Assembly (NCBI RefSeq): GCF_000817735.3
Contig: NZ_JTJC03000012.1
Coordinates: forward strand, 29,689 to 84,104
Origin: Scytonema millei VB511283
GTDB lineage: Bacteria > Cyanobacteriota > Cyanobacteriia > Cyanobacteriales > Chroococcidiopsidaceae
DNA: 54,416 nt
Reading direction: 5' to 3'
How positions within the stretch are numbered: the first letter of the stretch is position 1; every line of letters begins with the position of its first letter. Both the position numbers and the translations under genes were made by a program. This document shows, one piece after another, positions 7,736 through 16,735 of the stretch. The notes under the pieces were generated by a model, which saw nothing but the letters and a program-made list of their open reading frames with translations, had not been told where the DNA came from and made no database searches.

Positions 7736-10645
7736 CTTCCCTTGTGCCGTAGCACTACCAGGACCAGCGGTCACGATCGCCAGCTTATCTGGTTGCAACA
7801 ATTCTTTTGCTGTCAGATTGACTTTTTCTAAAGTGACAGCTTGAATTTTTTGTGGGAAGTCACGTAATTCCTCTTCACCCAGCCCGAAAACAGCATTCAT
7901 TAAGATCGTACTAGCAAGAGCGTCAGGACTAGCAAGGGAAACAGTATAACTACTGGTAAGAGAGCGCTTAGCTGCCTCTACTTCCTCTGCTTTTACGCCT
8001 TGAGTTTGAATTTGTTGCATTAATTTGCGGGCGCTGGCGATCGCTTTTTGGGCATCAGTTGGGTCGGTTTGCATTCTAATTGCAAATGGTCCGGCGTGTC
8101 TGCCAGCTTGGAATGCACTATAGATGCCATATGTCAACCCTTGGCGATCGCGAATTTCCGTGCCTAAACGACTAGAAAGCGTATCGCCACCCAAAATTTG
8201 ATTCAACACTAAAGAGCTATAGTAGCGCGGGTCTTGGCGATCGATTCCCCGATATCCCAAAATCGTGACCGATTGCGTTTTTCCCGGCATAATCGGGTTA
8301 AACTGCTCGACTTTCGGTGGAAGAGATACGGTTGGGTAGGCGATCGTTGGTGGTTTACCCGTCCCTTGCCACTTTGCTAATTGTTGCGTCAACAGCGATC
8401 GCACTGCTTTTGGATCGAAGTCTCCTAATAAAGTCAAAATCGTTTGGTCGGGACGGTAATGAGTTCGATAAAACTCCAACACCTGCTGACGGTCAAGACT
8501 CTGTAAGCTTTCCTTGGTCGGGAAGGTATGGAAAGGATGATTCGCAGGATAAATTGTCTGTTGAAACTTCCGTTGCGCTACCCGTGCGGGGTTATCCAAG
8601 TCTAGCTTGAGTTGAGTCAAGGCGCGTTGGCGCGATAGCTCTAATTCGCGATCGGGGAATGTGGCATTTTGTACCACATCTGCCATCGTTTGAATGACTA
8701 CAGGCAGATCTGTTTTTAAACTATAACCAGCAATTTCTACGCCTTCGCGATTCGCAGAAAAACCCAAACTCGCTCCTCTATCTTCTAGCGTCTTGGCAAG
8801 TTGTAAAGCATTCTGACTCTTCGTCCCATTCATCAGGTTGTCTGCGGTCATGCTTGCCAAACCACCCGACCGATCTGGATCGAATTCCGTCCCTGCTTGG
8901 ATGTATCCGCTAAGAGTTACAGTTGGCGTACTGGAATCGGGTAAGAGCAATACTTGTAAACCATTGTCCAGAATAAATTCTTCCGGTAGCCGCCGCGCTT
9001 TCGGTGTAGCCGCAACATTTACAGGTGGTAGGTATTTAGCTACCTCTGCCGGATCGACAGGTGAACCCAAGTTAAAGCTTTCTGTCGTTTGACCAGTACC
9101 CGCTCCCCCAGCACCACCGGGTTGTCCGGCGATTTGGGTGGGTTCAAACTTCCCTACAGTGCGTTTCTCGCTAGCTAAGTAAGTATTTGCTACTCGCTTC
9201 ACATCGTCTACCGTTACCTTATCCAAAGCGGCTAGGTAGCGATCGATATAGCGATAATCGCCAGCCGTAGTTTGGCTATAACCTAACTGCGTTGCCTGGG
9301 AACTGATATCGCGATTGCTCAGAATTATCGTTGCTTTGAGTTGGGCTTTGGCGCGGTTGAGTTCTTCCGGCGTGACTCCTTTCGTCCGCAAATTCGCGAT
9401 CGCCTGCTCCTGCGCTGCTTCAATTTTATCTAACTGTTGCCCTGGAGCTGCTGTCGCTGAAAGTTCGTACCAACCCCCTGCCATCATATTCGCCGTGCCA
9501 CCACCCGCCGCACTCGCTAAACCCGATTCCACCAAAGTTTGATACAGCCGAGAACTTCGCCCTTCTGTCAAAATATAATCCATTGCATCCAGTGCGGGAA
9601 CATCAGGGTGATTCGCATCCGGCAAGGGATACACGACTTGCAACGTCGCCGCCGCCCCTGGCTCTTTGAGAACGATCGGCTTATTGTTAGGACGAGTTGA
9701 GGGAGCTGAGGAAGCTGAGAAGGCAGGGGAAGAGTTTATTCTTCCTTGTCCTCCTTGTCTCCCTTGTCCTCCTTGTCCCCCGACTCCCGACTCCCGTACG
9801 GACGGGTTTAGAAACCCGCCCCTACGGTCTCCCGCTCCCTTCACCCGATCCGGTACTTTGCCAAAAACCTCTTTCACTGCTTTTAGCGTCGGTGCAGTAT
9901 CAAAATCACCTACCACAATCAGCGTGGCGTTGTCGGGGCTGTAAAACCTGTTGTAATAATCTCTGACTTTTTCAGCAGTAAACTTTTCTACGTCAGCTTT
10001 AGTACCACCTACAGGCAATCCATAAGGAGAGTCAGGAAACGCAGCACGCCTCACGGCGCGATCGAGGCGATAAGTAGGACTGTTCTCATAACCCTGTAGC
10101 TCAGAAATGACAACTCGCTTTTCACTCGCTAGTTGTTCGTCATTGATTAGTGCATTCTGCATCCGGTCTGCTTCAAGTTCCAGCAGCGCCTTCAATTTAT
10201 TTCGTTCTACCGTGCCAAAATATGCTGTTTGGTCGAAGCTAGTAAAAGCATTGGACTCACTGCCTAAAGCACTAAACAGGCGACCAAATTGAATTGGACG
10301 GGTCGTTGTACCTTTGAATAGCATATGCTCCAATTGGTGGGCAATACCGTTTACCCCTGGAGCTTCATTGCGCGATCCAACTTTGTACCATACCTGGACG
10401 CTAACGACTGGTGCAGTATGGACTTCTTTAGTTAAAACCGTTAGACCGTTTTCCAGTATTGTTTTACGGACATCTTCCGTGACGGATAGAGGCGATCGCG
10501 TGACTGTAGCAGCAGGACGCTGAGAGTCAGCAGCAGCCGGAAAACTCAGCGTTATTCCATTAGCCAAGAACAGCACTCCACTCAGACAAAGAGTGAATGG
10601 AATCACAAATAGCCGATGACGGCGTAAATAAGTAAAAATCCGCAT
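7733..10645 (-). CDS. M16 family metallopeptidase, two-repeat, active
   Basis: This large 970-residue insulinase/pitrilysin-type zinc protease is made of two fused M16B units. It has an N-terminal signal or anchor near residues 12-38. The first unit carries the zinc motif HQLEH in 'GIAHQLEHMLFKGTTTRP' (about residue 105) and the downstream Glu in 'ELEADRMQN'. The second unit (from about residue 540, 'FILDNGLQVLLLPDSSTPTVT') lacks it ('GGLASMTADNLMNGT'), as in other two-repeat members where the second half serves only as the lid. Between about residues 275 and 320 there is a low-complexity insert encoded by repeat DNA (see 9690-9830). Probably works in the periplasm on small peptides. The nearby M16-like protein without zinc motif may be a relative or partner. 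Confidence 0.9.
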   Translation of the reverse strand: MRIFTYLRRHRLFVIPFTLCLSGVLFLANGITLSFPAAADSQRPAATVTRSPLSVTEDVRKTILENGLTVLTKEVHTAPVVSVQVWYKVGSRNEAPGVNGIAHQLEHMLFKGTTTRPIQFGRLFSALGSESNAFTSFDQTAYFGTVERNKLKALLELEADRMQNALINDEQLASEKRVVISELQGYENSPTYRLDRAVRRAAFPDSPYGLPVGGTKADVEKFTAEKVRDYYNRFYSPDNATLIVVGDFDTAPTLKAVKEVFGKVPDRVKGAGDRRGGFLNPSVRESGVGGQGGQGRQGGQGRINSSPAFSASSAPSTRPNNKPIVLKEPGAAATLQVVYPLPDANHPDVPALDAMDYILTEGRSSRLYQTLVESGLASAAGGGTANMMAGGWYELSATAAPGQQLDKIEAAQEQAIANLRTKGVTPEELNRAKAQLKATIILSNRDISSQATQLGYSQTTAGDYRYIDRYLAALDKVTVDDVKRVANTYLASEKRTVGKFEPTQIAGQPGGAGGAGTGQTTESFNLGSPVDPAEVAKYLPPVNVAATPKARRLPEEFILDNGLQVLLLPDSSTPTVTLSGYIQAGTEFDPDRSGGLASMTADNLMNGTKSQNALQLAKTLEDRGASLGFSANREGVEIAGYSLKTDLPVVIQTMADVVQNATFPDRELELSRQRALTQLKLDLDNPARVAQRKFQQTIYPANHPFHTFPTKESLQSLDRQQVLEFYRTHYRPDQTILTLLGDFDPKAVRSLLTQQLAKWQGTGKPPTIAYPTVSLPPKVEQFNPIMPGKTQSVTILGYRGIDRQDPRYYSSLVLNQILGGDTLSSRLGTEIRDRQGLTYGIYSAFQAGRHAGPFAIRMQTDPTDAQKAIASARKLMQQIQTQGVKAEEVEAAKRSLTSSYTVSLASPDALASTILMNAVFGLGEEELRDFPQKIQAVTLEKVNLTAKELLQPDKLAIVTAGPGSATAQGK
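9690..9830. repeat. repeat invasion inside M16 peptidase gene, with palindrome
   Basis: This segment of the coding region holds GAGGAAGCTGA units, a CTTGTCCTCCTTGTC tract, a GACTCCC tract and a 30-bp imperfect palindrome at 9796-9825 (GTACGGACGGG...CCCGCCCCTAC). The gene stays open across it and encodes a stretch containing 'GVGGQGGQGRQGGQGR' and 'SPAFSASSAPST'. Confidence 0.85.
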
Positions 10646-12021
10646 GAATTGTTTTAATTAACAGTCAGTGGTTGCTAAGTTAAGTAGTCTTATTGACTCT
10701 ACTGTAGTCCGCCGATCGCGACTTGGCGATTAGCATTTATTTACTTAGGCATTGACTTTTGTTTAAATTTTTTATCTCAATCTATCTGCGATCGCCTTGC
10801 ATTCAAAACCTACTTATTCGATCTCGGCTCAAATCAGACTTAAATAAGTGAGTTGAGAACCATAAATATTCATCAACTCATCTATTTATGTACGTAGTCT
10901 GCGTACTACTGACGAGATCGCCTATATTCATGAATCAATTTGCAATTCAATGCTCGCACCATGATTTATATATTCTTGAAATAAGTTGAGGTCATTTTTC
11001 ATCATTAATTTACAATTCACCCTAGTCATTCTCTGTAGTTTTACGCAATAATTTTTATTTAGTTAAAAAGTTGGATAGTCTATTTTGCTTAAAACACAAG
11101 ACTTAATTTTTATAGATTATAATAGCTTTATCTTAACTATGAATATAAAAAGAGTGCAATGAATTGAGTTAAATAATTTTGTCTAAATAATATAGATATA
11201 GAGCGTAAGTTTCGTCTTATTGCTGCATCTATAAACCCGATCTTTTGCAGCATTAATGGACACAGATTAAACCCTCAACTCTGTGATGAATAAATGGACA
11301 TAATTGCTGCACAGTCTTTAATTATTCAAAAGTTGTTTTTCAAATTCACTTGTATTGCATGAAAACTGACTACTCAAGCCCGTATGATTTAATACTTTAT
11401 TCGCTAGTGCTAGCTAGACATCAGTGATTACACTTACTAAATTTTAAGTATAAAAAATAACATAAAGCAATTTTATTTCTTACGGGAAACACTAGTTGAC
11501 AATCTTAAGAAATAATGAAATTATCGAATCATAACGAGTTTAAATCTTTGCGATAAGAAATTCTAAACTCAGTCAACTCAAACAACATAAATAGATCGAA
11601 AAAAGCGCTCCTTAGTTGCTTGAATATCTATATTATGCATTGAGGAAAAATCTCATCAATGTATGTAAAAATCATCTGCTATCCTTCATCTTTTATCGAT
11701 ATATATTCAGTGAGGCTGAAAAGCTACATGCATATTTTTTCATCTAAATTCTACCTATGTTGATAGCAGTGCATGTGTCATCTTCAGTTTGAAGTTTTGC
11801 CAAACATAGGGAAAAGGTATGATGAAAAAAATTTATCTTTGACAGCTAAGAGCTGTAGAAATAGTTTCTTTTACTCAACTCAGTAGTTTTCAAAATGTTC
11901 AGGTCACTTCTTTAGCTCTGGTATAGCCCTCATGCCCCAGCTATCTCAGGCTAGTCCTGTGCATTGCAAACTATGTTATTTCTCTTGACTTAACTCATTC
12001 ACAAATTACTCAGGACTATTC
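10646..12021. other. 1.4 kb AT-rich intergenic region between divergent genes
   Basis: No open frame over 60 codons with a credible start is seen on either strand. The base composition is clearly more AT-rich than flanking genes. Inverted repeats noted: GAGTTGA...TCAACTC at about 10852-10880 and GTACG...CGTAC at about 10889-10905. The region contains the promoters of the M16 gene (minus) and of the diaminobutyrate aminotransferase gene (plus), and is long enough for a leader RNA, a small RNA or a decayed gene. None can be assigned from the sequence. Confidence 0.7.
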
Positions 12022-13344
12022 ATGGTAACTATTATCAAGCGATCGACTCCCATTTTAGAAAGGCAAGCTCGCCGCGAATCGAATGCGCGAACATACGCTC
12101 GAAACTTGGGTTTAGCACTATCAGAAGCTAAGGGCATTTACGTTAAAGACGTAGATGGCAAAACATATATCGACTGCTTAGCCTGTGCAGGTGCATTACC
12201 ATTAGGACACAACCACCCAGCCGTCAAGCAAGCAATCTACGACGCGCTCAATAGCGATCTGCCCATGCAGACATTGGATCTGATCACGCCAATTAAGGAT
12301 GAATTTGTGTCCGAGTTGTTCGAGTCCTTGCCAGCAGAATTTAGCAAAAATGCCAAAATTCAATTCTGCGGTCCTTCCGGTTCCGATGCTGTTGAAGCTG
12401 CACTCAAGCTAGTCAAAACTGCTACAGGTAGACGGGCAGTTGGTGCTTTTCGCGGTGGCTACCACGGTATGACGCACGGTTCATTGGCGCTGATGGGAAG
12501 TTTAGGTCCCAAAATGCAAGTCCCAGGGTTAATGCCAGACGTTCATTTCTTCCCCTACCCTTATCATCATCGCTACCCCATTGGTGCGGGTGACTTCGAG
12601 CAAGATTATCAACAGTGCAGCCAATACCTAGAGACAACCTTGGGCGACCCAGAGGGTGGAATTTTACCCTTAGCTGGTTTAGTCATGGAAATCGTTCAAG
12701 GTGAAGGAGGTGTAATTCCAGCACCGGACGCTTGGGTGCGCGAGGTACGTAAAATTACGCGAGAACGAAACATTCCTCTAATTGTGGATGAAGTCCAAAC
12801 TGGTTTGGGTAGAACAGGGACGCTCTACGCCTTTGAACGTGCTGGAATCATACCTGATGTCATCCTTTTATCTAAGGCAGTTGGGGGTAGTTTACCGCTA
12901 GCAGTCATTCTTTACAAAGATGAATTAGATACCTGGCAACCAGGCGCACACGCAGGTACTTTCCGAGGAAATCAACTAGCAATGGCGACTGGACTCGCCA
13001 CCATTCGCTACATCCGCGAAAATCAACTCGCCACCTATGTCGAGCAAATGGGGATGCATTTTCAGATGCAACTGTGGCAAATTCAAGCCGAATTCTCCCA
13101 AATCATTGCTGACGTGCGGGGGCGGGGACTGATGGTGGGAGTAGAACTATCCGCACAAGTCAGACATCTCGCCCGCCAACTTCAAGCTGAGTGCCTCGAT
13201 CGCGGTTTAATTATCGAACTGGGCGGTCGTAATTCCAGCGTCGTGCGCTTTCTACCACCTTTGATTATTGAAGCGTCACAGATTGATGATGTCTGTCAAA
13301 TTTTCCGAGATGCAGTAGCAGCTGTTGCCCAGGAGAACATCTAA
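12022..13344 (+). CDS. dat: diaminobutyrate--2-oxoglutarate aminotransferase (class III PLP)
   Basis: Converts aspartate semialdehyde plus glutamate to L-2,4-diaminobutyrate (or the reverse). The 440-residue class III aminotransferase has the family landmarks: 'DVDGKTYIDCLACAGALPLGHNHP', 'CGPSGSDAVEAALKL' (phosphate binding), 'GGYHGMTHGSLALMG', 'LIVDEVQTGLGRTG' (Asp to the PLP ring) and the Schiff-base lysine in 'LLSKAVGGSLPLAV'. The 'QTLDLITPIKDEF' segment and overall pattern suit the Dat/RhbA subgroup rather than acetylornithine aminotransferase. The stop is 6 bp before the decarboxylase start, so the two are surely cotranscribed; the pair is the known dat-ddc arrangement. Subgroup assignment is by memory of motifs. 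Confidence 0.88.
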   Translation: MVTIIKRSTPILERQARRESNARTYARNLGLALSEAKGIYVKDVDGKTYIDCLACAGALPLGHNHPAVKQAIYDALNSDLPMQTLDLITPIKDEFVSELFESLPAEFSKNAKIQFCGPSGSDAVEAALKLVKTATGRRAVGAFRGGYHGMTHGSLALMGSLGPKMQVPGLMPDVHFFPYPYHHRYPIGAGDFEQDYQQCSQYLETTLGDPEGGILPLAGLVMEIVQGEGGVIPAPDAWVREVRKITRERNIPLIVDEVQTGLGRTGTLYAFERAGIIPDVILLSKAVGGSLPLAVILYKDELDTWQPGAHAGTFRGNQLAMATGLATIRYIRENQLATYVEQMGMHFQMQLWQIQAEFSQIIADVRGRGLMVGVELSAQVRHLARQLQAECLDRGLIIELGGRNSSVVRFLPPLIIEASQIDDVCQIFRDAVAAVAQENI

Positions 13345-13350
13345 TCAAAA

Positions 13351-14841
13351 ATGGACTTACAGCATTTTCTCAACCACAATCCTGAAAGCTTAGCCCAATA
13401 CGCTCAGACCGTACAGCAAACTCAGAAGCTAATTCAGGACTGCCTGAGCCAGCAAGAAAGCGTCTTCAGTGGTTTATCTCCCGCAACTCTCAGCGAGTTT
13501 CTCACTCAAAAGATTCTGCCAGAGCAAGGAATCCCGACTCAGCAAGTTCTACAAGAAGCAGTAGAGGCGATCTTCAGCCATTCGATCGCCGTGCATCATC
13601 CCGATTGCGTGGCTCACTTGCACTGCCCCGTATTAATTCCCTCTCTGGCAGCAGAAATGCTGATCTCGGCATTCAACCAATCGATGGACTCTTGGGATCA
13701 GAGTGGCGCAGCGACGTTACTAGAGCAGAATTTGATTAACTTCATGTGTCAGTTGTATGGTTACGATGCCAAGGCTGATGGCACTCTTACCAGTGGTGGT
13801 ACGCAGTCTAATTTTATGGGACTGATGTTAGCCCGAGATTATGCCTTGCAGCAGCATGGGTTTCAGAGTCAACTGCACGGATTGCCAAACTTAGCAGGGC
13901 GATTTCGGATTCTCTGTTCGGAAGTAGCACACTTTAGCGTGCAACAATCGGCAGCAATTTTAGGCTTGGGTATGGATGCAGTCGTGCGCGTCAAAGTCGA
14001 TCGGAACTATCGCCTCTGTTCGCAACATTTGGTGCAGTGCTTGGAAGATATCGATCGGCAAAATTTGATTCCGATTTGCATTGTCGCGACAGCTGGGACG
14101 ACAGATTTCGGTAGCGTCGATCCGATCGCCGAAATGAGTGCGATCGCCCGCGAACACAACACCTGGTTGCACGTCGATGCTGCCTATGGTGGAGCGTTAA
14201 TGCTCAGCGATCGCCATCGCCAGAAACTAGCTGGCATTCACCAAGCTGATTCGATTACGATCGATTTTCACAAACTCTTCTATCAACCGATTCCCTGTAG
14301 TCTGTTCTTGCTCAAAGATAAATCTCGCTTTGAATTGATGCGGCTAAATGTTGCTTACCTAAATCCAGAGCATAACGAAGACGAAGGCATACCCGATTTA
14401 GTCACAAAATCAATTCAAACCACTCGTCGATTTGATGCGGTCAAACCATATATTGCCTTTCGCTCCCTCGGGCGAGAATTCTTTGCTGGCGTTGTCGATC
14501 GCGGCATCGATCTAACCCAGCAAATCGCAGCACACATCGAGCAAGATCCGCAGCTAGAACTAGCAGTCAGCCCTGAGATGAGTACTGTTGTCTTTCGATA
14601 TCGGTCCACCAACGCTGTAAATTTGGGCATCAAACAAGCCTTATTACAAACAGGTAAAGCCGTCATCGGTCAGACCGAAATCCAAGGCAAGGCATATTTA
14701 AAATTTACCCTGATCAATCCCCTAGTCACCTTCGATCGCACTGTTGCCCTCGTCGAAAAAATCAAACGGCTAGGAACCATGCTCAGCGAATCGCCCAACT
14801 TTCTCCAACCTGCAATAGAAGCGGGAGTTGGGAGTCGCTAG
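13351..14841 (+). CDS. ddc: L-2,4-diaminobutyrate decarboxylase (group II PLP)
   Basis: Removes CO2 from L-2,4-diaminobutyrate to give 1,3-diaminopropane. The 496-residue group II decarboxylase has 'GTLTSGGTQSNFMGLMLARD', the PLP-stacking 'SEVAHFSVQQSA', 'ATAGTTDFGSVDPI', 'WLHVDAAYGGALMLS' and the PLP lysine in 'TIDFHKLFYQP'. The order dat-ddc with a 6-bp gap supports the diaminobutyrate substrate over glutamate or aromatic amino acids. In Anabaena-type siderophore clusters the same two genes feed schizokinen, but no siderophore synthetase or monooxygenase is next to them here. The C-terminus ('EAGVGSR') runs into a palindromic repeat at 14838. Confidence 0.87.
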   Translation: MDLQHFLNHNPESLAQYAQTVQQTQKLIQDCLSQQESVFSGLSPATLSEFLTQKILPEQGIPTQQVLQEAVEAIFSHSIAVHHPDCVAHLHCPVLIPSLAAEMLISAFNQSMDSWDQSGAATLLEQNLINFMCQLYGYDAKADGTLTSGGTQSNFMGLMLARDYALQQHGFQSQLHGLPNLAGRFRILCSEVAHFSVQQSAAILGLGMDAVVRVKVDRNYRLCSQHLVQCLEDIDRQNLIPICIVATAGTTDFGSVDPIAEMSAIAREHNTWLHVDAAYGGALMLSDRHRQKLAGIHQADSITIDFHKLFYQPIPCSLFLLKDKSRFELMRLNVAYLNPEHNEDEGIPDLVTKSIQTTRRFDAVKPYIAFRSLGREFFAGVVDRGIDLTQQIAAHIEQDPQLELAVSPEMSTVVFRYRSTNAVNLGIKQALLQTGKAVIGQTEIQGKAYLKFTLINPLVTFDRTVALVEKIKRLGTMLSESPNFLQPAIEAGVGSR

Positions 14842-14943
14842 GGGCGCTTTCTCTGCGCGCCCGTACAGAAGTCGGAAGTGATGACTCCCTGTTCCCTGAT
14901 AGCTGTCAACCATCAACTGTCAACCGTCAACTAATAACTGAAC
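14838..14943. repeat. palindrome relative plus heptad tract
   Basis: A copy of the GTAGGGGCGC palindrome family spans 14838-14866 and overlaps the ddc stop codon. TCAACCA/TCAACTG/TCAACCG heptads follow at about 14907-14932, just before the GcvT-like gene. Confidence 0.75.
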
Positions 14944-14944
14944 T

Positions 14945-16165
14945 ATGTTAAAACCAACACCCGTATATCCTAGAATCGCAGCACTATGTAAGTCTCGGAA
15001 ATGGCAGTCCTGGGAAGGTTACATCATGGCAGACACTTACAACTTCTCGGTCATGCCTGAGTATTTAGCAATCCGCAATACGGCTGCTTTGTTTGATTTC
15101 TTTCCACTGTACGTCTATCTCATTCGCGGTGCAGATGCGGCTTTGTTACTAGACCGACTAATTACGCGCAATATTAATAAGTGCAAAATCGGGCAAGTCA
15201 TGTATACAGCTCTGTGCGATGCTGAGGGTAAGTTACTCGACGATGGCACAGTTTATCGTTTTGACGAAACAACGTTTCAATTGACGACCAATACACCAAC
15301 CTTAGATTGGGTGCAGGCAAATGCCGCAGGCTTGCAAGTCGAGATTCAAGATAAAACTCTGACAACTAACACCCTTCCCTTACAAGGACCGAAATCCCGC
15401 ACTATCTTGAATCAAGTTGCTGCTACTAACTTAGATGGGCTAAAGTATTTCAATTTCGTCGAGACAAAAATTCGCGATATCCCCGTGGTGATTTCCCGTA
15501 CTGGATATACAGGCGATCTCGGTTACGAAGTTTGGTCGGAAGCGAAAGATGCGATCGCCCTGTGGGATATTTTGATGGCAGCAGGAAGCTCGGAAGGTAT
15601 TCAGCCTGCTGGTTTCTACGCGCTGGACTTGGCAAGAATTGAAGCTGGTCTAATTTGGTACGAGTACGATTACATTCCCTCTCGGCAAGCTCAAACCGAC
15701 GCAGAAAAAGTGTCTCCCCTGGAAGTCAGCTTGGCTTGGACTGTAGACTTTAGCAAGGCAAGTTTCATCGGTCGGGAAGCATTGCTGAAGGAAAAAGAAC
15801 AAGGAGTACAGCGACAGTTGGTAGGATTGGAGTTAGATCGCCAGTTTTTACATCAAACTTACGGCGAACAATCTTTATTTCTACAAGATTTACGGACTCC
15901 TTGGCGGACGAAGTTCCCCGTTCGTGTGGGAGAACAAATAATCGGTCAGGTAACGAGCGGCTGTTGGTCGCCCGCAGGTCAAAACTATATTGCGATCGCT
16001 TGTGTATCATCCAACTACGCCCAAGCGACAACTTCCCTCACCCCCAAAATGGCTGTGGAAATTCACGGGCAAAGCATCCCCGCCAGCATCAAATCTCTTC
16101 CCTTCTACGATCCAGACCACAAGCGCAGTACTGTAACTAGCGCTCCTACTTTGGCATTAGCTTGA
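14945..16165 (+). CDS. GcvT-like aminomethyltransferase / demethylase family protein
   Basis: This 406-residue protein has the folate-dependent GcvT fold (GCV_T followed by GCV_T_C). It shows 'EYLAIRNTAALFDFFPLYVYLIRG' near residue 38, 'GKLLDDGTVYRFDE' (position of the conserved Asp), 'ISRTGYTGDLGYEVW', 'ARIEAGLIWYEYDY' and 'ASFIGREALLKEKEQG'. Family members pass a one-carbon unit from an amine or sulfonium substrate to tetrahydrofolate; DmdA and sarcosine/dimethylglycine enzymes are relatives. It is not the housekeeping gcvT, because no glycine cleavage partner is nearby. Being 103 bp after ddc on the same strand suggests a joint role with the diaminobutyrate pathway, possibly demethylation of an N-methylated amine, but that is inference. 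Confidence 0.8.
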   Translation: MLKPTPVYPRIAALCKSRKWQSWEGYIMADTYNFSVMPEYLAIRNTAALFDFFPLYVYLIRGADAALLLDRLITRNINKCKIGQVMYTALCDAEGKLLDDGTVYRFDETTFQLTTNTPTLDWVQANAAGLQVEIQDKTLTTNTLPLQGPKSRTILNQVAATNLDGLKYFNFVETKIRDIPVVISRTGYTGDLGYEVWSEAKDAIALWDILMAAGSSEGIQPAGFYALDLARIEAGLIWYEYDYIPSRQAQTDAEKVSPLEVSLAWTVDFSKASFIGREALLKEKEQGVQRQLVGLELDRQFLHQTYGEQSLFLQDLRTPWRTKFPVRVGEQIIGQVTSGCWSPAGQNYIAIACVSSNYAQATTSLTPKMAVEIHGQSIPASIKSLPFYDPDHKRSTVTSAPTLALA

Positions 16166-16168
16166 AGT

Positions 16169-16630
16169 TTAGACTGATTGCAGTTTGGGTAAAGTCCGAA
16201 TAAATTCTAAGGGTAAACCATCAGTATCGGCGATAAATGCGACTTCATAAACGCGATCGCCGATTTGCTGTTGCGTGGGTTCTAATAAGACTTTTAAAGG
16301 TTGATACTGTTCTGGTTGGGTTTCAGCAGCTTGGGCAAATCTATCCTTTACAGAAGTTAACCAACTTGGTAAATCGGTAGCAGTCTCAGTCAAATCGAAA
16401 GATAGGTGATAGTATCCCACGTAATGCTCGTCACCAAACGCATCTGGGGCGGGGCGCGGCTGGGGAATTTGAATTAATTCAATCCGCCCCCCTAATCCTT
16501 CCATCCAGCAAGCCAGAGTGTAGCCCGTGGTAAAGCGATCGCACACAGTAAATCCTAACTGCTCGTAAAAGGCGATCGCTTTGTGAATATTTGCAGTCCG
16601 AATTGAGGCGTGGTGCATGACTAGGGGCAA
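16169..16630 (-). CDS. VOC-family (glyoxalase/dioxygenase-like) protein
   Basis: This 153-residue vicinal-oxygen-chelate protein starts 'MHHASIRTANIHKAIAFYEQLGFTVCDRF'. Possible metal ligands are the N-terminal His in 'VMHHASIRT', the mid Glu in 'GGRIELIQIPQP', His in 'GYYHLSFDL' and the C-terminal Glu in 'LPLEFIRTLP'. It converges on the GcvT-like gene with only 3 bp between stop codons. It could be a lyase, isomerase or binding protein; the substrate is not predictable. A GGACAAGG repeat tract lies directly upstream of the start. Confidence 0.8.
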   Translation of the reverse strand: MPLVMHHASIRTANIHKAIAFYEQLGFTVCDRFTTGYTLACWMEGLGGRIELIQIPQPRPAPDAFGDEHYVGYYHLSFDLTETATDLPSWLTSVKDRFAQAAETQPEQYQPLKVLLEPTQQQIGDRVYEVAFIADTDGLPLEFIRTLPKLQSV

Positions 16631-16735
16631 GGGGTGAGGGGCGCGGGGCGAGGGAAAGAGGACAAGGGGGACAAGGGGGAATGTACAACTACTTTCTTCC
16701 CCGACTCCTTACTTCCTACTCCCGACTCCCTATTC
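16622..16735. repeat. GGGGCAA / GGACAAGG / GACTCCC repeat tract
   Basis: Short direct repeats fill the gap between the VOC gene start and the stop of the next minus-strand gene: GGGGCGAGGG-like units, three GGGACAAG units and CGACTCC-type units. Confidence 0.75.

Noticed and set aside
12022-14841. dat-ddc considered as part of a schizokinen-type siderophore cluster
   Set aside because: No IucA/IucC-type synthetase, lysine/diamine N-monooxygenase, acetyltransferase or TonB receptor gene is nearby.
14945-16165. GcvT-like gene considered as the glycine cleavage T protein
   Set aside because: It is not next to gcvH or gcvP and its sequence is more like the broader aminomethyltransferase/demethylase family.
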